The translations under genes were made by a program, and so were the position numbers. From Ideonella aquatica (lineage in GTDB: Bacteria > Pseudomonadota > Gammaproteobacteria > Burkholderiales > Burkholderiaceae_C): 64,000 nucleotides of DNA. The DNA lies in NCBI RefSeq assembly GCF_018069755.1, contig NZ_JAGQDE010000011.1, positions 116,784 to 180,783 on the forward strand. Direction: 5' to 3'. This document shows, one piece after another, positions 49,369-57,968 of the stretch. The notes below the pieces were generated by a model that was given only the letters and a program-made list of their open reading frames with translations, did no database searches and was not told the DNA's origin. Numbering within the stretch: the first letter of the stretch is position 1; every line of letters begins with the position of its first letter.

Positions 49369-52364
49369 GCAGCGCCGCGCCGCCCCCGATCGCCTGGACC
49401 GATCGCCGCCGTTGGCGCGGCCGCCTCGTGATCGCCCTGCTGATGGTGCTGGCGGTGGGCCTGTTCGCCGTGCTGGAGCGCGGCGCCAGCGCTGTGCCCG
49501 CGGCAGTCCACGCCGCCTACTCGGAGCGCCTGCACGATGTGCGCAGCCTGAACGCCGCGGTCGACCGCGACCTGCTGGCGGCGCGCTGGCAGCGCAGCCG
49601 CCACTATGACGACCTGACCGGCCACACCCGGGAACTGGCCGCGCTGGCGGCGCAGCTGGCACCGCCACCGGCCTTCCTGTTGAGCCGCGACGCCCCCACG
49701 GTGGCGGCCGAGGCCGACGCGCTGGCCGCAGCGCTGATCGAGAAGGCCGAGCTGGTCGACCAGTTCCGGCGCGAGAACGCGGTCCTGACCAACTCGCGCA
49801 ACTACCTGGAGTCGCTGGTCCGCGAGCTGCTGGACGGCCCGCAGGCCGCCCACCTGGATGCCGCGCAGCGCGATGCCATCGGCCGCTACGCGCGCCTGCT
49901 GACTGCCGGCACGCTGAGCGCCGAGCGCCATCCACCGCCGCCGCTGATCCTGGCCGGTCCGCCAGCACTGGCCGAGCGGATCGCCGAGCTGGGTCGCCAC
50001 GGTGCGGTGCTGGTCGAGCGCGACGCCCGCCTGGACGCGCTGGACCAGCAGTTGCTGGCCCTGGCCACGGACGCGCGCGTGGATGCGCTGGCGCACCACT
50101 ACACCGCCGGCCATGCGCGAGCGGCAGCGCAGGCCACACGCTACCGCCAGGCGCTGTCGGCGGTCAGCGTGCTGCTGGCCGGCGTGGTGGGCTGGCTGCT
50201 GTGGCACCTGGCGCGGGCGCGCCGCAGCCTGCAACGCACCCACGCCGAGCTGGCCAAGCTCTACGACGCGCAGCTGGCCGCCCAGCAGCTGCTGACGCTG
50301 CACGCCACCGCCTTTCGCAACGCCCACGACGGCATCACGCTGACCGACGCGCAGGGCAATATCCTCGACGTCAACCCGGCCTTCACGCGCATCACCGGCT
50401 GGACACGCGAGGAGGTCATCGGCCGCAACCCGCGCGTGCTGAAGTCGGGCTACCACGACGACGCCTTCTACCGCGAGATGTGGCGCTCGATCGCCGACAC
50501 CGGACGCTGGTCGGGCGAGATCTGGAACCGCAACCGCGAAGGGGCGATCTACCCCGAGCTGCTGTCGATCGCCGCGGTGCGCGATGCCCAGGGCCAGACG
50601 CGCAACTTCGTCGCGGTGTTCGCCGACATCGGCCACCTCAAGCACCAGGAGCGCCAGCTCAAGCAGCTGGCCTACTTCGATGCACTGACCGAGCTGCCCA
50701 ACCGCAAGCTGCTGGCCGAACGCCTGGGCCACGCCATCGCTCAGGCCCACCACGGCGGACGCTTGCTGGCGGTGTGCCTGCTCGATCTGGACGGCTTCAA
50801 GCCAATCAACGACCAATGGGGCCACGAGGCCGGTGACCGCGTGCTGGTGGAGATCGGCCAGCGCCTGCTGCGCGCGGTGCGCGGCGGTGACACCGTGGCG
50901 CGCCTGGGCGGCGACGAGTTCGCGCTGCTGCTCAATGGTCTGGGCTCGGTGGAGGAGTGCGAAGAAGTGCTGCGCCGGCTGATCAGCGTGGTCGCGCTGC
51001 CGCTGGGTGGCCTGCCGCAGTCGACCAGCGTGTCGGCCAGCATCGGCGTGACGCTGTTCCCCGCCGACGACGAGGGCCCCGACACGCTGCTGCGCCACGC
51101 CGACCAGGCGATGTACCAGGCCAAGCAGGCCGGCAAGAGGGGCTACCGCTTCTTCAATGCCGAAGAGGAGCGCAGCCAGCGCCACCGCCACGGCCATGTG
51201 GCGCGGCTGGCCGACGCGCTGCGCCAAGGCGAGCTGGTGCTGCACTACCAGCCGCAGGTGGACCTGCGCGCCGGTCGCGTGGTTGGCGCCGAGGCCCTGA
51301 TCCGCTGGCAGCACCCGCAGCGCGGCCTGCTGGGCCCGGCCGACTTCCTGCCGCAGATCGACGACGCCGAGCTGATCGAGTCGGTCGGCGACTGGGTGAT
51401 CGAGCAGGCGCTGAGCCAGCTCGACGTCTGGCACCTTGCCGGCCAGCGACTGCCGGTGAGCGTCAACATCGCCGGCCGCCACCTGCAGGCGCGCGACTTC
51501 GTCGATCGGCTGCGCGCCGCCCAGGCCCGCCACCCGGCGGTGGCCGACCTGCTGGCGCTGGAGGTGCTGGAGACCACCGCGCTGGAGGACATCGTGCGCA
51601 CCGCACGCGTGATCGATGACTGCCGTGCGTTGGGTGTCAGCGTGGCGCTGGACGATTTCGGCGCGGGCTACTCGTCGCTCAGCTACCTCAAGCGCCTGCC
51701 AATCGAGCTGATCAAGATCGACCTGGGCTTTGTGCGCGAGCTGCCCACCGACCTGGACAACCTGATCATCGTGCGCGGCGTCATCGAGCTGGCGCGCGCC
51801 TTCGGCCGCCAGGTGCTGGCCGAGGGCATCGAGTCGCCGTTGCACGGCCGCATGCTGCTGCAGCTCGACGGCGACCTGGCGCAGGGCCACGGCATCGCCC
51901 GGCCGATGCCGGCCGGCGACTGGCTGCCCTGGCTGGCCGCCTGGCGGCCTGATCCATCGTGGCAAGCCGTGGCCGCGCTGCACTGGAGCGACACCGATCG
52001 CCAACTGCTGACGGCCGAGATCCAGCTGCGCGCCTGGGTAGACCAGGTGCAGCGCGCGGTGCTGGAGCTTCGGCCGATCCCGCACCAGCACTTCGGTGAT
52101 CCCACCCGCTGCGCCTTCGGCACCTGGTTCGAGGCCGACGGTCGGCTGCGCTACGCGGCACACCCGCAAACGGCGCAGGTCGACGCGCTGCACCGGCGGC
52201 TGCACCGCGAGGTCGACCGGCTGGACAGCCTGTGGCGCGAGGGTCGGCACGCCGCCATGCGCGACGGCCTGGTGGCACTGCTGGCGGTGCAGGACGAGCT
52301 GGCCACCGCGCTGCTGTCGCTGCAACTGGCCGTGGGGCGCCCGCGCGAGGATGCGCGCGCCTGA
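49365..52364 (+). CDS. membrane c-di-GMP enzyme: DAHL-like sensor, PAS, GGDEF, EAL, CZB-like zinc domain
   Basis: 999 residues. A helix near residue 20 and another near 265 enclose a helical periplasmic domain of DAHL type. Then follow a PAS domain (about 310-430, GITLTDAQGNILDVNPAF), GGDEF intact at 515-519 and EAL intact at 643-645. Key EAL residues remain (NIAGRHL, EVLETTALED, DDFGAGYSSL, IKIDLGF, AEGIES). The tail (about 890-999) has a CZB-like zinc site around Cys916 (CAFGTWF) and several His. It can in principle both make and degrade c-di-GMP. The GTG start overlaps the peroxidase stop, so the two are translationally coupled. Confidence 0.92.
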   Translation: MSSAAPPPIAWTDRRRWRGRLVIALLMVLAVGLFAVLERGASAVPAAVHAAYSERLHDVRSLNAAVDRDLLAARWQRSRHYDDLTGHTRELAALAAQLAPPPAFLLSRDAPTVAAEADALAAALIEKAELVDQFRRENAVLTNSRNYLESLVRELLDGPQAAHLDAAQRDAIGRYARLLTAGTLSAERHPPPPLILAGPPALAERIAELGRHGAVLVERDARLDALDQQLLALATDARVDALAHHYTAGHARAAAQATRYRQALSAVSVLLAGVVGWLLWHLARARRSLQRTHAELAKLYDAQLAAQQLLTLHATAFRNAHDGITLTDAQGNILDVNPAFTRITGWTREEVIGRNPRVLKSGYHDDAFYREMWRSIADTGRWSGEIWNRNREGAIYPELLSIAAVRDAQGQTRNFVAVFADIGHLKHQERQLKQLAYFDALTELPNRKLLAERLGHAIAQAHHGGRLLAVCLLDLDGFKPINDQWGHEAGDRVLVEIGQRLLRAVRGGDTVARLGGDEFALLLNGLGSVEECEEVLRRLISVVALPLGGLPQSTSVSASIGVTLFPADDEGPDTLLRHADQAMYQAKQAGKRGYRFFNAEEERSQRHRHGHVARLADALRQGELVLHYQPQVDLRAGRVVGAEALIRWQHPQRGLLGPADFLPQIDDAELIESVGDWVIEQALSQLDVWHLAGQRLPVSVNIAGRHLQARDFVDRLRAAQARHPAVADLLALEVLETTALEDIVRTARVIDDCRALGVSVALDDFGAGYSSLSYLKRLPIELIKIDLGFVRELPTDLDNLIIVRGVIELARAFGRQVLAEGIESPLHGRMLLQLDGDLAQGHGIARPMPAGDWLPWLAAWRPDPSWQAVAALHWSDTDRQLLTAEIQLRAWVDQVQRAVLELRPIPHQHFGDPTRCAFGTWFEADGRLRYAAHPQTAQVDALHRRLHREVDRLDSLWREGRHAAMRDGLVALLAVQDELATALLSLQLAVGRPREDARA

Positions 52365-53105
52365 TCAGGTGCCGCTGCGGCGCAGCTCGCGGAAAGCGCC
52401 GAACAGCCAGCTGCGCATGCCGATCAGCAGCGTGCAGGCCTGCTTCTGCTCGGGCGGCAGCTTCTGGTCGGCCAGGTGCTGCTGCGCAAAGTCCTGGGCC
52501 AGGCGCTGCAGCCGGTCGTTGTATGAGGCCACCAGGGCCGGCCGGATCTGGCCGTGCACCAGCGTCAGCAGCTCGCCGTCGCCATCAAAGCCGCCGCCGA
52601 AAAAGTCGCCCACCACCTGCTCGCGGAAGAAGGCCATCACCGGCCCGTGCGGCCGCCAGCGGAAGGCCTTGGCCAGCTTCAGGCGGTAGCGGTTGTGCGG
52701 CCGCAGCTCGATGATGCCCAGGCGGTCGAGCTGGGCCAGCAGCGCGATGCCTTCGGCCTCGCTCAGGCGGTAGTGCGCCACCACCTGCTCCAGCGTCCAC
52801 TGGCTCTGGCAGCACACCGCCATCAGCAGCAGCTTGCGGTCGGCCACCACGGCGCGCTCCTGCGCCAGCGTCAGCTCGTGGCGCTCGGGCTGCGATGCGG
52901 CCACGCGGCGGCTGAGCTCGGTGAAATCGGTCTTCAGCAGCGCGCAGATCGCGTCAACGCGGGCCAGCGGCATGTCACCGCGGGCAAACATGCGCTTGAC
53001 GCTGGACTCGGCCAGGCCCAGCTCGCGGGCCAGCACGGCGTAGGTCCAGCCGGCGGCCTTCAGCTCGGCTTTCAGCACCTGGATCAGGGCCTGGGTGGTC
53101 GACAT
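52365..53105 (-). CDS. XRE-type HTH transcriptional regulator
   Basis: 246 residues. N-terminal HTH (about 5-60): LKAAGWTYAVLARELGLAESSVKRMFARGD. A second winged-helix-like segment follows (LEQVVAHYRLSEAEGIALLAQLDRLGIIEL) and a helical C-terminus with FFGGGFDGDGE. The ligand is unknown. The ATG at 53105 has no ribosome site; TTGACC-N18-GATACT, a near-consensus sigma-70 promoter, ends six bases before it, so the message is predicted to be leaderless. An inverted repeat overlapping the promoter suggests autoregulation. It converges on the GGDEF-EAL gene with its stop directly adjacent. Confidence 0.85.
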   Translation of the reverse strand: MSTTQALIQVLKAELKAAGWTYAVLARELGLAESSVKRMFARGDMPLARVDAICALLKTDFTELSRRVAASQPERHELTLAQERAVVADRKLLLMAVCCQSQWTLEQVVAHYRLSEAEGIALLAQLDRLGIIELRPHNRYRLKLAKAFRWRPHGPVMAFFREQVVGDFFGGGFDGDGELLTLVHGQIRPALVASYNDRLQRLAQDFAQQHLADQKLPPEQKQACTLLIGMRSWLFGAFRELRRSGT

Positions 53106-53111
53106 GGCCAA

Positions 53112-53141
53112 AGTATCACCAAACAATACCTGACAGGTCAA
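53112..53141 (-). promoter_or_regulatory. strong promoter of the XRE gene (TTGACC-N18-GATACT)
   Basis: The -35 TTGACC at 53136-53141 and the -10 GATACT at 53112-53117 are 18 bases apart. Six bases (TTGGCC) separate the -10 from the ATG, the same as at the other leaderless candidates. It is the clearest full promoter in the window. Confidence 0.65.
53113..53129. promoter_or_regulatory. candidate operator (GTAT-N9-ATAC)
   Basis: A 4-base inverted repeat overlapping the -10 and spacer of the XRE promoter. Binding by the gene's own product would block transcription. The arms are short, so chance is possible. Confidence 0.35.
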
Positions 53142-53237
53142 GAAGTGGCACACAGCATTGATTCAAGCCACCTTTGACCCGGCCGCGCCAAGATGAAGCC
53201 TTGTTCAACACCGGACCGAACCCGTCGGCACGACACC

Positions 53238-53657
53238 ATGGCACCCTCACTCCTGCGCCCCCTGTTGCCGCTGACGCTGGCGCTGCTGACCACGCTGTCC
53301 GCCACCCCGGTGCGCGCCCACCGCGGCGGCCCGTCCGAGGCCTCGGCGGCGCTGTCGGCACTGCCGGTGCTGACGCTGGTGGGCGCGCCGCTGCTGCTGT
53401 CGGCGGGCACCGGCGTTCTGCTGGTGAAGGCGGTCGAGCTGACCGCCGAGGGCAGCGTGTGGGTGCTGGAGCGCAGCGCCGACGGCGCGCGCATCGTGCT
53501 GAGCGCTGTCGGCGCCAGCGCGCTGGCGCTGGGCCAGGCGCTGACGGTGGTGGCGGTCGAGAGCGGCTGGCTGCTGGTCGATGGCAGCCGCGCGCTGGCG
53601 GTGCTGCCCGATGCGGCGCATGCCCACCTGTTCCACCACCAGGCGCTGTCACGATGA
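53238..53657 (+). CDS. small exported protein of unknown function
   Basis: 139 residues with a signal peptide ending PVRA-HRGG and one or two hydrophobic segments (ALPVLTLVGAPLLLSAGTGVLLV and ASALALGQALTVV). I do not recognise a family. The ATG at 53238 starts exactly at the signal peptide; an upstream ATG at 53193 is in frame but would add a non-hydrophobic leader. It overlaps the DUF2145 gene by four bases (ATGA), so the two work together. The mature protein is mostly Ala/Leu/Val with a histidine-rich end (AAHAHLFHHQ). Confidence 0.65.
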   Translation: MAPSLLRPLLPLTLALLTTLSATPVRAHRGGPSEASAALSALPVLTLVGAPLLLSAGTGVLLVKAVELTAEGSVWVLERSADGARIVLSAVGASALALGQALTVVAVESGWLLVDGSRALAVLPDAAHAHLFHHQALSR

Positions 53658-54448
53658 ACGCGACCTGGCGGGTCATCGCCCTGGTGCTGGCGCTGCTGCT
53701 GGGCAGCGGCGCCCGGGCCGGTCGCCCCTGCGAGCCCGAGCCGCCCACGCTGGCCGAGGTCCAACAGGGCCTGGCGCTGGCCCTGCGCACCGACGCCGCG
53801 CTGCAGGCCAGCGGCGCCAGCGTGGTGCTGCTGGCGCGCGCCGGCCAGGACCTCAGCGCCTACCGGCTGCGCTGGTCGCACATGGGCTGGGCCTACCGCC
53901 AGAACGACGCCAGCGGCCAGACGGTCTGGCGCGTGGTGCACAAGCTCAACCACTGCGGCAGCGACCGTGCCCAGGTCTTCCGCCAAGGCCTGGCCGAGTT
54001 CTTCCTGGACCGGCCCTGGCGCTACGAGGCCGCCCTGGTCGTGCCCGCGCCCGAGCTGCAGGCCCGCCTGCTGCCGCTGCTGCAGGACGACGAGCGCCTG
54101 CTGCGCTGGCACGAGCCGCGCTACAACATGCTGGCCTACCCCTGGTCCACGCGCTACCAGCAGAGCAACCAGTGGGCGCTGGAGACCCTGGCGGGCGCCA
54201 TGGACGACGGCGCCAGCGACCGCCCACGCGCCCAGGCCTGGCTGCAGCTGCGCGGCTACACGCCCACCGTGCTGTACCTGGGCCCGCTGACCCGCCTGGG
54301 CGCCCGTGCCACCCGCGCCAACATCGCCTTTGACGACCACCCCAACGACAAGCGCTTCTCGGACCGCATCGAGACCACCACCGTGGACTCGGCCTTCGAC
54401 TGGCTGCAACGCACCCGTCTGGGGGACGCGGTGCAGGTTCTGCACTGA
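53654..54448 (+). CDS. DUF2145-domain secreted protein
   Basis: 264 residues with a signal peptide (VIALVLALLLGSGARA). The body has the DUF2145 look: LARAGQDLSAYRLRWSHMGW, VVHKLNHCGSDRA, FFLDRPWRYEA, YNMLAYPWSTRYQQSNQWALE and DRIETTTVDSAFDWL. Several conserved His, Cys, Tyr and Trp residues suggest an enzyme, and a cysteine/histidine hydrolase resembling NlpC/P60-like folds has crossed my mind, but I cannot establish it. It starts within the end of the preceding gene (ATGA). Confidence 0.8.
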   Translation: MNATWRVIALVLALLLGSGARAGRPCEPEPPTLAEVQQGLALALRTDAALQASGASVVLLARAGQDLSAYRLRWSHMGWAYRQNDASGQTVWRVVHKLNHCGSDRAQVFRQGLAEFFLDRPWRYEAALVVPAPELQARLLPLLQDDERLLRWHEPRYNMLAYPWSTRYQQSNQWALETLAGAMDDGASDRPRAQAWLQLRGYTPTVLYLGPLTRLGARATRANIAFDDHPNDKRFSDRIETTTVDSAFDWLQRTRLGDAVQVLH

Positions 54449-54491
54449 TGCCAAGCCGCTACAGTCCACGCACACCCAGGAGGAGCCCCGC

Positions 54492-56411
54492 GTGAGCGCC
54501 CAGCCACACCCCAACCAGTTCGCCCTGCTGCGCCAGCGCCGCTTTGCGCCCTTTTTCTGGACGCAGTTCCTGGGCGCGGCCAACGACAACGTCTTCAAGT
54601 TCGCCTTCACGATGCTGGTGACCTACCGCGTCGAGGTGGCCTGGCTGCCGCCGCAGATGGCCGGCCTGGTGATCGGCGCGGTCTTCATCCTGCCCTTCCT
54701 GCTGTTCTCGGCCACCTCGGGCCAGCTGGCCGACAAGTACGACAAGGCGCGGCTGGCGCAGCTGGTCAAGAGCCTGGAGATCGCCATCATGGTGCTGGCG
54801 ATGGTGGGCCTGCTGATGCAGTGGCCGGCGCTGCTGCTAGGCTGCATCTTCGGCCTGGGCCTGCACAGCACGCTGTTCGGCCCGGTGAAGTACGCCTACC
54901 TGCCGCAGCACCTGGACGAGCGCGAGATCACCGGCGGCAACGGCATGGTCGAGATGGGCACCTTCGTGGCCATCCTGCTGGGCAATGTGGTGGGCGGCAT
55001 CCTGATCGCGCTGCCCGAGGGCTGGTGGCTCACCGGCGCCGAGGCGGTGGGCTGGACCGCGCTGGCGCTGGCCGTGGTCGGCCGGGTGGTGGCGCAGCGC
55101 ATCCCGCCCACGCCGTCCACCTCGCCCGAGCTGGTCATCAACTGGAACCCGGTCACCGAGACCTGGCGCAACCTGCAGCTGGCGCACCAGAACCTGGTGG
55201 TCTTCCGCTCGCTGCTGGGCATCTCTTGGATGTGGTTCTTCGGCGCGGTCTTCCTGGGCCAGTTCCCCAGCTTTGCCAAGGACGTACTGCATGGCGACGA
55301 GCATGTGGCCTCGCTGCTGCTGGTGGTGTTCTCGGTGGGCGTGGGCCTGGGCTCGCTGATGTGCGAGACCTTCAGCCGCCGCCATGTGGAGATCGGCCTG
55401 GTGCCGCTGGGCGCGATCGGCATGAGCGTGTTCGCCGCCGATCTGTGGTGGGCCGCCTCGCAGGTGCCCGCCAGCGAGCGGCTGGGGCTCACGGCCTTCC
55501 TGGGCGTGGGCGCGAACTGGCGGGTGCTGATTGATCTGTTCGCGCTGTCGTTCAGCGCCGGTCTGTACAGCGTGCCGATGTACGCGCTGATCCAGCTGCG
55601 CTCGCCGGCCAGCCATCGCGCGCGCATCATTGCCGCCAACAACATCCTCAACGCGATCTTCATGATCGTCAGCGCGCTGGGCGCCGGCGCGCTGCTGTCG
55701 GCAGGCTTGAGCATCCCGCAGGTCTTCGGTCTGCTGGCGCTGGCCAACGCGCTGGTGGCGGCCTATGTGTTCCTGCTGGTGCCCGAGTACCTGCTGCGCT
55801 TCGTGGCCTGGGTGCTGAGCCACTTCATCTACCGCTTCCGCGTGCAGGGCGACGAGCACATCCCGGCCCAGGGCCCGGCGATCCTGGCCTGCAACCACGT
55901 GAGCTTCATCGACGCGGTGCTGCTGATGGCCGCCAGCCCGCGGCCGATCCGCTTCCTGATGGACCACCGCATCTTCCAGGTGCCGGTGCTGGGCTGGCTG
56001 TTCCGCCTGGCCAAGGCCATCCCGGTGGCGCCGCGCAGCGAGGACCCGGCCGCTTATGAGGCCGCGCTGGCCGCGGCCGACCAGGTGCTGGCCGAGGGCG
56101 ACCTGCTGGGCATCTTCCCCGAAGGCGGCATCACCCGCGACGGCCAGCTGCAGCCCTTCAAGGGCGGCATCGCGAAGATTCTGGAGCGCCGCGCGGTGCC
56201 GGTGGTGCCGATGGCGCTGACCAACCTGTGGGGCTCGTACTTCTCGCGCGTGGAGGGCGGCAACGCGATGGTCAAGCCGCTGCGCCGTGGGCTGTTCAAC
56301 CAGGTGGGATTGAATATTGGCCCCGCCATGGCTGCGGGTGAGGTCACGCCGCAGACCGTCCAGACCAGCGTCGCGCGCCTGCTGGACCCTGCTTCGTCCA
56401 TGGGGGCGTGA
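54492..56411 (+). CDS. MFS transporter-acyltransferase fusion (LplT-PlsC-like)
   Basis: 639 residues. Residues 1-430 form a 12-helix MFS domain like LplT, the lysophospholipid importer (FFWTQFLGAANDNVFKFAF, SGQLADKYDKARL). Residues 435-639 are a PlsC-type acyltransferase with HX4D at NHVSFIDAV and the FPEGGITRDG motif. Together they would bring a lysophospholipid in and re-acylate it, as LplT and Aas do as two proteins in E. coli, but the acyl-ACP synthetase part of Aas is absent. GTG start with AGGAG upstream. It is the first gene of the lipid operon running to 60133; the next start overlaps its stop (TGATG). Confidence 0.9.
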   Translation: MSAQPHPNQFALLRQRRFAPFFWTQFLGAANDNVFKFAFTMLVTYRVEVAWLPPQMAGLVIGAVFILPFLLFSATSGQLADKYDKARLAQLVKSLEIAIMVLAMVGLLMQWPALLLGCIFGLGLHSTLFGPVKYAYLPQHLDEREITGGNGMVEMGTFVAILLGNVVGGILIALPEGWWLTGAEAVGWTALALAVVGRVVAQRIPPTPSTSPELVINWNPVTETWRNLQLAHQNLVVFRSLLGISWMWFFGAVFLGQFPSFAKDVLHGDEHVASLLLVVFSVGVGLGSLMCETFSRRHVEIGLVPLGAIGMSVFAADLWWAASQVPASERLGLTAFLGVGANWRVLIDLFALSFSAGLYSVPMYALIQLRSPASHRARIIAANNILNAIFMIVSALGAGALLSAGLSIPQVFGLLALANALVAAYVFLLVPEYLLRFVAWVLSHFIYRFRVQGDEHIPAQGPAILACNHVSFIDAVLLMAASPRPIRFLMDHRIFQVPVLGWLFRLAKAIPVAPRSEDPAAYEAALAAADQVLAEGDLLGIFPEGGITRDGQLQPFKGGIAKILERRAVPVVPMALTNLWGSYFSRVEGGNAMVKPLRRGLFNQVGLNIGPAMAAGEVTPQTVQTSVARLLDPASSMGA

Positions 56412-56659
56412 TGTTCGGCTTGATCAAGTTCTTCTGGTACTTGCTGCTGATTGTGGCCACGTGCGGCTTCGGATTGTGCGGGGCGACATGGGTGGGCATC
56501 GGGATCCGCGACCTGTTGCGAGGCCACACCGGTGGTGAATTGGGTGGCGCCTGGGCAGCTCTCAGCTTCGGATCAATCGCTTTGGGCCTGGCCTGGGGTG
56601 CCTACAAGTTCGCCACGATTTTCAACAACTCGGACCATGACGACACGGATGCCCCATGA
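56411..56659 (+). CDS. small GFGLCG-motif membrane protein (first of three)
   Basis: 82 residues. One helix carries the motif GFGLCG (residues 19-24), followed by a second, glycine/alanine-rich hydrophobic helix and an acidic tail. The motif and the spacing to the next glycine pair (HTGGELGG) are shared with the proteins at 57414 and 57968, so the three are paralogous. I do not know the family. It starts inside the stop codon of the fusion gene and its end overlaps the Lgt-like gene (ATGA). Confidence 0.72.
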   Translation: MFGLIKFFWYLLLIVATCGFGLCGATWVGIGIRDLLRGHTGGELGGAWAALSFGSIALGLAWGAYKFATIFNNSDHDDTDAP

Positions 56660-57405
56660 TCACTGACATCGTGGTGGCTCATGCGACCCACGCACTGTTC
56701 GAGTACGGCGGCATCGCGCTGGGCGTGGCGCTGTACCGGCGCGCCCGGCAGCGCAGTGGCCTGTCGGCGCTCACCGCATCGGGCAGCTTCGCGCTGATCA
56801 CCGGCCTGCTGCTGGGCGCCGCCATCGGCAACAAGGGGGTGTTCGCGGTCGAGCGGCCCGACCTGATCGCCGCCTGGTGGGCCGGCGGGCCGCTGGTGCT
56901 GGGGCAGTCGATCGTCGGCGGCCTGCTGGGCGGTCTGCTGGGCATTGAAGCCGCGAAGGCGCTGACCGGCCAACGGGCGTCCACCGGCGACCTGATGGTC
57001 ACGCCCCTCATCGCCGGCCTGGTGCTGGGCCGCGTGGGCTGCTTCCTGGCCGGCCTGCACGACGACACCTACGGCCTGCCCACCGCGCTGCCCTGGGGGG
57101 TGGACCAGGGCGACGGCGTGCCGCGCCATCCCAGCGCGCTTTATGAGATCGGCTTCCTCGTGCTGCTGGGCACGCTGCTGCACCGCGGACAGGCGCGCTG
57201 GGCGGCCGTGCCGGGTCTGTGCTTCAAGCTCTTCCTCAGCGCCTACCTGCTGTGGCGCTTGATCGGAGACAGCCTGAAGCCGGTGCGCGTCGAGTACGCT
57301 GGCGGCCTCTCGGGCATCCAGTGGGTGTGCCTGGTCGCCCTGATGGCCTATGCCCCACTGCTGGCGCGTGCCTGGCGCCGGCACCCCAGCGCGCTCACCG
57401 CCTGA
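56656..57405 (+). CDS. Lgt-like prolipoprotein diacylglyceryl transferase homolog, catalytic His absent
   Basis: 249 residues and seven hydrophobic helices. It resembles Lgt: LVLGQSIVGGLLGGLLG corresponds to the H-G-G-L-x-G region, and GRVGCFLAGLHDDTYGLPT to G-R-x-G-N-F-x-N-G-E. The histidine equivalent to E. coli His103 is Val (SIVGG), the usual Asn is Cys (GCF), and the arginine of GR is kept. So the phosphatidylglycerol-binding fold is probably retained but the lipoprotein-lipidation chemistry should not be. PWGVD.GDGVPRHPSALYE is the most conserved stretch. It overlaps its neighbours in the operon. Confidence 0.82.
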   Translation: MITDIVVAHATHALFEYGGIALGVALYRRARQRSGLSALTASGSFALITGLLLGAAIGNKGVFAVERPDLIAAWWAGGPLVLGQSIVGGLLGGLLGIEAAKALTGQRASTGDLMVTPLIAGLVLGRVGCFLAGLHDDTYGLPTALPWGVDQGDGVPRHPSALYEIGFLVLLGTLLHRGQARWAAVPGLCFKLFLSAYLLWRLIGDSLKPVRVEYAGGLSGIQWVCLVALMAYAPLLARAWRRHPSALTA

Positions 57406-57413
57406 AGACCACG

Positions 57414-57968
57414 ATGGCTTACCTTGCGTTTGTGCTGATGGCCCTGGCCATCTGGTTCCTGCGCCGCGCGCAGGCCGATCCGACGATGCTGTCGGGCCCT
57501 GGGCGGACATGGCAGTGGCTCGCCCGGGCGCTGCTCGCGTTGGTGGTGGCGCAGGCACTGTTTGCGCTGGCGATGCTGGGCTGGCAGTTGGCCACCCATC
57601 CGGACATCCAGACCTGGACCCCGATGCTGCTGTTCACCCAGTTGCCGGGCCTGCTGATCTCGGGTGTGGCGGGCTGGGCGCTGTGGCAGGACCTGCGTTT
57701 CCAGGGCCGTGGCGGCCCGCAGCCCAGGCCAGGTGCCCCGGCCCGCCCACTGACCCGCCTGTGGCGCGGCCTGGTGGTGGTGACACTGGTCGTGCTCATG
57801 GCCGGCTTCGGCCTGTGCGGCAGCTGGGGAGTGATGGAAGGCATCATCATCCTGCAGAGCGGCGGTGACGCTGCCGGGTTGGCGATCGGACTGGGGTCCG
57901 TGGGCCTGCTCATTGCCGGGGCACTGGCCCGCCAGTTGTTCAAGACCTCGCCCGCGGAGGACCGCTGA
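57414..57968 (+). CDS. GFGLCG-motif membrane protein (second of three)
   Basis: 184 residues, four or five helices. The C-terminal half carries VVVTLVVLMAGFGLCGSWG (motif at 131-136) and then GGDAAGLAIGLGSVGLLIAG, collinear with the 57968 protein. The N-terminal half (two helices and WQLATHPDIQTW) is extra. A polar proline-rich linker (PQPRPGAPARP) divides the two halves. No known family. It follows the Lgt-like gene by eight bases and overlaps the next start by one base. Confidence 0.72.
   Translation: MAYLAFVLMALAIWFLRRAQADPTMLSGPGRTWQWLARALLALVVAQALFALAMLGWQLATHPDIQTWTPMLLFTQLPGLLISGVAGWALWQDLRFQGRGGPQPRPGAPARPLTRLWRGLVVVTLVVLMAGFGLCGSWGVMEGIIILQSGGDAAGLAIGLGSVGLLIAGALARQLFKTSPAEDR

Noticed and set aside
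49212..52325. 1037-codon open frame opposite the GGDEF-EAL gene
   Set aside because: It mirrors the real gene; composition is His/Gln/Val-rich and no motif is present.
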